Shown: piece by piece, positions 59,547 through 64,000 of the stretch
Position numbering within the stretch: the stretch's first letter is position 1
Layout: the number at the start of each line of letters is the position of its first letter
Assembly: GCA_050251735.1 (NCBI GenBank)
Contig: JBFWMF010000006.1
Location: 1 to 64,000, forward strand
DNA: 64,000 nucleotides
Source: Desulfitobacterium sp050251735
GTDB taxonomy: Bacteria; Bacillota; Desulfitobacteriia; Desulfitobacteriales; Desulfitobacteriaceae
Direction of reading: 5' to 3'
Program-made: the position numbers and the translations under genes
Notes under the pieces: generated by a model
Seen by the model: only the letters and a program-made list of their open reading frames with translations
Told to the model about the DNA's origin: nothing
The model's database searches: none

Positions 59547-60098
59547 CTAAAGTAGATTCTGGAGATTCGAGAATGCAACGGGATCCTCTTCGAGTATATC
59601 GTTGATTCGCCAAGCTCCATCTTCTTTTTTAAGTTCCAAAGTCGTGCTATAACGGTTTAGGGTTTCTACTTCATGAGTCAAAACTTTGGCTTTAAATTGC
59701 ACCTTGATCATTCCGGAATCAGGTGCAGTTTTCTTGATCCCCATGATGAAGGCGCTAACTACAGAGGATTCCGCTTGCACAGCTTTGGCGGCGGTGAAGC
59801 TTTTTTCAAGAGTGGTAGCGTAAGTCAGTTGATAATTCTTGGTTAAGAGGGGGAGGAGGCTTTGGCCAGCTTGCATATAATTGTCTAAAGTATATGTGTA
59901 ATACCCGTTAGTAAAATCTAAAGCTAGGGTTTCCATTTCTTTGCGTTCAGCAGGGTTAATTGCCGGACTTCCGGTGGAAGCTAATACAGGCTGCGCAGGG
60001 GAGCTGAGATTAGAGGTTGCAGAAAATTCAGGAATCCAATGTCCAAGAAGAAATAGAGTAGCTAAGGCAACAGAAAAAAACCAAATACTGCGATTCAT
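59547..60098 (-). CDS. Membrane-anchored or secreted protein of unknown function
   Basis: A 183-residue protein with a single N-terminal hydrophobic segment (residues 5-22), a Ser/Pro/Ala-rich linker (26-48) and a soluble domain. The domain has FTNGYYTYTLDNYMQAGQSL, then an alternating region ending YSTTLELKKEDGAWRINDIL, which resembles NTF2-like or TcpC/VirB8-type folds where a strand follows a helix pair. I do not assign a family. ATG 60098 lies behind AGGAGGT. It stands alone and is divergent from the SLH-protein gene. Confidence 0.6.
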   Translation of the reverse strand: MNRSIWFFSVALATLFLLGHWIPEFSATSNLSSPAQPVLASTGSPAINPAERKEMETLALDFTNGYYTYTLDNYMQAGQSLLPLLTKNYQLTYATTLEKSFTAAKAVQAESSVVSAFIMGIKKTAPDSGMIKVQFKAKVLTHEVETLNRYSTTLELKKEDGAWRINDILEEDPVAFSNLQNLL

Positions 60099-60363
60099 AT
60101 TTTTCTTACCTCCTGTCGCTTTTGTTCTTTCCTTATTTATTCTGCATTAATTTGAGATTCCCTTCTGATAATTAAAAATGTTTAGAAAAGTGTACTAATT
60201 AGAAACTGGCTTTATTGGATATTTTTGGTTAGGTGATTGGTCTATGGCAAGAAATAATTACTATATTTATTAAAAGATTATTTCCCACGTCATATCTAAG
60301 CAGGATTTTGCGTCTATTATGACAAATGAGGTTTAAAAAGACAGTGAAAGAAGGGAATGGAAA

Positions 60364-62586
60364 ATGAGCAAGAAACTACGTAAATTGGCGATTCCTATGG
60401 CAGTTGCTTTATTAGTCCAAGGCACATTACCTGCTTCAATAATGGCGGCGGAGCTTAGCGTTAAACCTATGAGTGTGATGGAGACCATTGCGGTTCCCAC
60501 CCAAGTAAAAGTGACCCTGGAAGACGCGATAAAAATAGTGAAAAAGAACTTTACAGTTCCAGTAGCTTTTACGGAATTCACATCCGGTTACAATAACTAT
60601 AACGGAAGGCAGACTTGGTCCTTATTCTGGAATTCAAAGGAGGAATCAGGTGGAAGCTTTAACGCTCAAGTAGATGTAGATACCGGCGAAATCATTTATA
60701 TGAACAGCTGGAATAACATAAATCCCGCCAATCAAGGAAGTGTTCCTCAGTATACATATGAAGAGGCTCAAGTTATCGCCGAAAAGTTAGTAGAAAGTAT
60801 TCTTGGCGATCGGTTCAATCAATTAGAACTCAAACCTGAAAATACGCAAATTATCCCTGTCGTAGACTATGGGTATACCACCTACACTGTGCAATGGCAG
60901 CGAGTAGTCAATGGAGTACCTTTTCCTAGCAATGGAGTCAGTATTCAAGTGAATGCCTATGATGGTACGGTTACAAGCTATTCTTTTAATTGGAGCAAGG
61001 AAAGTATCCCAAGCCTTACAGGTGTCATAGGGGAAACTAAGGTACGAGAAGCCTTTGTCAATCATAAGCTCTTGGAACTACAGTATTTCCTTAGCCCAGG
61101 TGTTAGACCACTGGATAGCAAGATGGCCGACGCCAAGAAAAGTGCTTTGTTGGTCTATCAATTGAATAATAAATCCTTTAACGGCATGATCGACGCCAAA
61201 ACAGGTGAACCGCTTAAGCTCAACTCCGGGGAGTGGCTCCAAGATTTGACCTTAGATGCAATTGGTGGTTTGGGTGGTATGGCGAAATCTGCTGCGGAAA
61301 ATGCTATAACACCTGAAGAGCAAAAAGAAGTTGATAATAATGCTAAGCTCCTTTCACAAGAGAAAGCTGTTGAAAGCGTCAAAAAGTGGGTGGAGATACC
61401 TGAGGGGCTTACTCTGCGCAGTGCCAATCTGGGCAGACAAGGAGATTTAGATCAGAAGCAAGTTTGGTCCTTCGATTGGAACAGCGAGGATAGCACTGAG
61501 GGATATAACGCTGTTTATGCTCGTGTGGATGCAGCCACCGGTGAAGTCATGGGCTTTAATGTCTATTCCTCTACCCAACACCCGAAAGGTGCGGATGCCT
61601 TAAATCGGGTCGGGGCCAAAGCGGTTGCCGATGCTTTCTTAAAGAAGATTCAGCCCAACCGCCTTCAACAAGTCGAATATTTAGAGAATCTAGATAATGG
61701 ACAAAAGTATCCAGAAGACCAACCTAGTCATGATTTTCGTTATCAACGTCTAGTGAATGGGGTGGCTGTGCCTGGTAATGGATTCTCAGTCACAGTTGAT
61801 CGTAATAGTAAAAAAGTGATGGCCTTTGATATGAATTTTTCTGATGTGAATTTCCCCAGTGCTTCCGTAGCCATGAGTCAAAAACAAGGGGAGGATACCT
61901 TCCTCCAAAAAAGAGCTCTAGAGCTGAAATATGTGCAAATTAACAAGAATGGTCAATTGTCCGATATACTTATCGTTTATCAACCTAAGATAGAAAACAA
62001 TAACATGGTCTCCAATCTAATGGATGCCAAAACCGGCGAATTTTTGGATTGGCAGGGTAAACCCATCAAGGAACAACCAAGACCCTATAACTTCAGCGAT
62101 AGCGCGGGTAGCTTTGCCGAAGAAGAGATCAAACTCCTCGGTCAAGCTGGAGCCTTTGGGGAATATGATAATGAGTTCAGACCCACTGAAAATGTTACAG
62201 TTGAATCCTTGTTAAGAGCTATGTTCGTTGCTAAAAATGGTGCTTGGTCCTATCAAGGAATGACTGATGAAGAACTTTTGAAACAAGCCAAGGAACTGGG
62301 GTGGCTGAAAGAAAGTTTATCTCTTAATGATCAAGTCAGTCGCGAGTTGCATGCCAAATTAGTTATTCGGATGCTACAGCTGGAGAAGATCGCTCAGATG
62401 GAAGAGCTTTTCCAAAATCCCTATGAGGATTCAACAGCATTTAGCGCTGGAAGCCTAGGCTATATCGCCCTCACTAAGGGTTTGGATGTTATGAACATCG
62501 AAGGAAGTAAATTTGACCCAACAAAAAAGGTTACCCGTGAGGAAGCAGCCTATACACTCGTAAAATCACTGAGGGCCAATCGTTAA
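60364..62586 (+). CDS. SLH-domain surface protein with YcdB/YcdC-type repeats
   Basis: A 740-residue exported protein. Residues 1-28 or 29 are a signal peptide (basic start, hydrophobic core, cut near IMA-AE). The body has two similar halves (about 45-270 and 315-580), each with YcdB/YcdC and PepSY-like strands such as NAQVDVDTGEIIYMNSW, QVNAYDGTVTSYSFNW, ARVDAATGEVMGFNVYS and TVDRNSKKVMAFDMNF. The C-terminus (about 590-740) holds SLH-type segments, including EEIKLLGQAGAFGEYDNEFR and FDPTKKVTREEAAYTLV, which bind cell-wall polymer. It is probably on the cell surface; its role is unknown, although PepSY domains in other proteins restrain proteases. Confidence 0.82.
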   Translation: MSKKLRKLAIPMAVALLVQGTLPASIMAAELSVKPMSVMETIAVPTQVKVTLEDAIKIVKKNFTVPVAFTEFTSGYNNYNGRQTWSLFWNSKEESGGSFNAQVDVDTGEIIYMNSWNNINPANQGSVPQYTYEEAQVIAEKLVESILGDRFNQLELKPENTQIIPVVDYGYTTYTVQWQRVVNGVPFPSNGVSIQVNAYDGTVTSYSFNWSKESIPSLTGVIGETKVREAFVNHKLLELQYFLSPGVRPLDSKMADAKKSALLVYQLNNKSFNGMIDAKTGEPLKLNSGEWLQDLTLDAIGGLGGMAKSAAENAITPEEQKEVDNNAKLLSQEKAVESVKKWVEIPEGLTLRSANLGRQGDLDQKQVWSFDWNSEDSTEGYNAVYARVDAATGEVMGFNVYSSTQHPKGADALNRVGAKAVADAFLKKIQPNRLQQVEYLENLDNGQKYPEDQPSHDFRYQRLVNGVAVPGNGFSVTVDRNSKKVMAFDMNFSDVNFPSASVAMSQKQGEDTFLQKRALELKYVQINKNGQLSDILIVYQPKIENNNMVSNLMDAKTGEFLDWQGKPIKEQPRPYNFSDSAGSFAEEEIKLLGQAGAFGEYDNEFRPTENVTVESLLRAMFVAKNGAWSYQGMTDEELLKQAKELGWLKESLSLNDQVSRELHAKLVIRMLQLEKIAQMEELFQNPYEDSTAFSAGSLGYIALTKGLDVMNIEGSKFDPTKKVTREEAAYTLVKSLRANR

Positions 62587-62716
62587 GTATGAATATTTAG
62601 ACCGTGCATTGAAGGAAATCAGTCGCTGCGGTATTGTCAGTCATAATTTTCCATCGATCTATGAACATCAAATCCTTGGCCTACCCATACCTGAATTCAA
62701 AGATGGAAAAGGATAA
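62574..62716 (+). pseudogene. Short unidentified gene remnant
   Basis: Overlapping and following the SLH gene in another frame, an open stretch without a start codon reads YEYLDRALKEISRCGIVSHN, then FPSIYEHQILGLPIPEF and a stop at 62714. The well-mixed composition and the GLPIPEF ending look like the C-terminal end of a real protein, but I cannot name it. It may be what is left after a deletion. Confidence 0.3.
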
Positions 62717-62722
62717 TTTCTA

Positions 62723-62772
62723 AGCAAATAGCCATGATGAGGATCTCTAGAAACCTATCATGGCTATTTGCT
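62723..62772 (+). terminator. Terminator upstream of the dehydrogenase gene
   Basis: AGCAAATAGCCATGAT (62723-62738) pairs exactly with ATCATGGCTATTTGCT (62757-62772), a 16-base-pair stem; GTTTGG follows. Confidence 0.7.
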
Positions 62773-62877
62773 GTTTGGAAGCTAAGTTTTATTTAGAAAG
62801 GACAAGCTGTTATAATAAGAATATGTTTTTGGAAATATTACGGGGTCAGACAAGATTGAGTGAAGGGAGTTTAGGCA

Positions 62878-63759
62878 ATGAAAGAAAATACGGATAGACA
62901 GCAGATAGGCTTTGTAGGTACAGGCGTTATGGGGAGAAGTATGGTTAAAAATTTATTGAACGCGGGATATTCCATATCTGTATATAATCGGACCAAAGCT
63001 AGCGCGGAAGAACTCTTTGCGTTAGGTGCCCAATGGGTGGATACTGTTGCTGAGCTGGCGCAACAATCCGATGTAATCATCACTATGGTGGGCTTCCCTC
63101 AGGATGTAGAAGAGGTGTACCTGAGCGAAGGGGGATTGATCCCACATGCTAAACCTGGAAGTGTTTTGATTGACATGACCACGTCTAGCCCGCTCTTGGC
63201 CAAGGAGATTGCCGAGCAAGGTAAAGCAAAAGGCATAGGCATCCTCGATGCGCCAGTATCAGGCGGTGATGTGGGAGCAAAAAATGGGACCCTCGTGATC
63301 ATGGTTGGCGGAGAAGAAAAGGTATTCAACTCTGTCAAACCCATTTTTGAAGCCATCGGAAAAAATATTATCCTGCAGGGGCCAGCCGGTGCAGGACAAT
63401 ATACCAAAATGTCCAACCAAATCACGATTGCCGCCGGCATGGTTGGGGTTTGTGAAGCAATAGCTTATGCCCAGAAGGCGGGCTTAGATCCTACTCGTGT
63501 TCTGGAGAGCATTGCCGGAGGTGCAGCGGGAAGTTGGTCTTTAAGCAACCTTGGTCCAAGGATGATTGCGGGGAATTTTGAACCGGGTTTTTATGTGAAG
63601 CATTTTATCAAAGATATGAAGATCGCTTTGGAGTCTGCCCACGAAATGGGTCTATCGACTCCTGGCCTCGAGTTGGCGAAATCTCTCTATGAGCAATTAG
63701 CCGCTCAAGGTGAAGAGAATAGCGGCACCCATGCCTTATACAAGCTCTACATAAAGTAA
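62878..63759 (+). CDS. NAD(P)-dependent beta-hydroxyacid dehydrogenase (GarR/HIBADH family)
   Basis: A 293-residue oxidoreductase of the 3-hydroxyisobutyrate/tartronate-semialdehyde reductase family. The Rossmann loop is GFVGTGVMGRSMVKNLL, the substrate loop DAPVSGGDVGAKNGTL and the catalytic Lys177 lies in GQYTKMSNQ. ATG 62878 follows GAAGGGAG by eight bases. A TATAAT at 62811-62816 may be its promoter. Tartronate semialdehyde reductase would follow from glyoxylate, the end product of the allantoin genes, but the two loci are 55 kb apart and no glyoxylate carboligase is seen, so the substrate stays open. Confidence 0.85.
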   Translation: MKENTDRQQIGFVGTGVMGRSMVKNLLNAGYSISVYNRTKASAEELFALGAQWVDTVAELAQQSDVIITMVGFPQDVEEVYLSEGGLIPHAKPGSVLIDMTTSSPLLAKEIAEQGKAKGIGILDAPVSGGDVGAKNGTLVIMVGGEEKVFNSVKPIFEAIGKNIILQGPAGAGQYTKMSNQITIAAGMVGVCEAIAYAQKAGLDPTRVLESIAGGAAGSWSLSNLGPRMIAGNFEPGFYVKHFIKDMKIALESAHEMGLSTPGLELAKSLYEQLAAQGEENSGTHALYKLYIK

Positions 63760-63776
63760 GTTTAAACGATGTTTGA

Positions 63777-64000
63777 TTAGCGGCGAAGGATGATTAATAG
63801 TCCACTGACAATGAGAATGAGGGGAATGATCAAGCCAAGATTAACAGTGACAGCTAGGGCATTATAGATAAAAGATAAGTAAGCAAGCACAGCAATACTG
63901 CTCAATATTGTGATGGGAAAAAGGATTCCGCGCGGGCGATCAGATGCAAAATAGAGCTGTAGGAGGCCAAAGGCTACAGCCAAGAGGTAGATCGGCCATG
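63777..64000 (-). CDS. Membrane protein, C-terminal part (start outside window)
   Basis: On the minus strand a frame open at the right edge reads WPIYLLAVAFGLLQLYFASD, then two or three further hydrophobic segments, and ends in ILIVSGLLIILRR at 63777. About 74 residues are visible. The short polar loop ASDRPRGILFP separates the helices. It resembles small LiaI/DUF5668-like membrane proteins in its GLLIILRR ending, but I do not assign a family. TTG 63983 is an internal start option. Confidence 0.5.
   Translation of the reverse strand, partial: WPIYLLAVAFGLLQLYFASDRPRGILFPITILSSIAVLAYLSFIYNALAVTVNLGLIIPLILIVSGLLIILRR

Noticed and set aside
1..64000. CRISPR array, tRNA, rRNA, intact insertion sequence or prophage
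   Set aside because: No regularly spaced repeats, cloverleaf-like genes, transposase or phage genes were recognised on either strand. Detection by eye could miss a single tRNA.

Overview
The window looks like chromosome of a low-GC Gram-positive anaerobe of the class Clostridia, most likely close to Desulfitobacterium or Desulfosporosinus (inference). The support is strong AGGAGG-type ribosome binding sites with many TTG/GTG starts, a PucR-family purine regulator, an SLH-domain surface protein, a stand-alone flavodiiron protein, a complete oxygen-independent corrinoid pathway and a Bacillus-type cydABDC locus. No rRNA, tRNA, CRISPR array or intact insertion sequence was seen.

Layout. 1-8.5 kb: allantoin catabolism. 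Two tandem allantoinases on the minus strand face allC and a RidA-like gene; allA, allE, a PucR regulator and a nitroreductase follow. Together these take allantoin to allantoate, ureidoglycine, ureidoglycolate and finally glyoxylate plus urea. 8.5-21 kb: single genes and small operons, namely a fluoride channel, a polysaccharide deacetylase, a pore-loop membrane protein with an odd filter, a flavodiiron protein, hemolysin III, an arsR/permease/thioredoxin set, a PspC/toastrack pair, speD, superoxide dismutase and a GGDEF-EAL-CBS-GGDEF protein. 21-28.7 kb: phosphate regulon, with phoP, phoU, a broken chemotaxis receptor and pstSCAB. Eleven-base-periodic Pho boxes lie before phoP and pstS, and no phoR is next to phoP. 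28.8-37 kb: small poorly characterised genes, a MetE/UROD-like protein, an orphan DmsC-like anchor and a histidine-rich membrane protein lying between two decayed response-regulator ends, and cardiolipin synthase.

37-52.6 kb: adenosylcobalamin synthesis. A MarR-family gene and cbiD come first. A cobalamin riboswitch with a terminator follows, then a tightly overlapping run cbiET-L-F-G-H-J-X-C-P-B, a structured intergenic element, and cbiA-cobO-pduX-cobD. This covers cobalt insertion through corrin ring synthesis, amidation, adenosylation and the aminopropanol arm. Lower-ligand assembly genes (cobS, cobU, cobT) are not in the window. 52.7-59 kb: a 29-codon membrane peptide gene, then cydA, cydB, cydD and cydC for cytochrome bd oxidase and its assembly transporter, with a possible Rex operator. 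59-64 kb: a decayed antiporter gene, an anchored protein of unknown function, a YcdB/YcdC-type SLH protein, a beta-hydroxyacid dehydrogenase and a partial membrane protein.

I did not find one clearly new multi-gene system. The strongest unexplained items are the structured element inside the cobalamin operon, the 22-base palindrome before pspC, the peptide gene before cydA, the altered-filter channel protein, the long cbiG/cbiH overlap and the hairpin bridging the cydD ribosome binding site.
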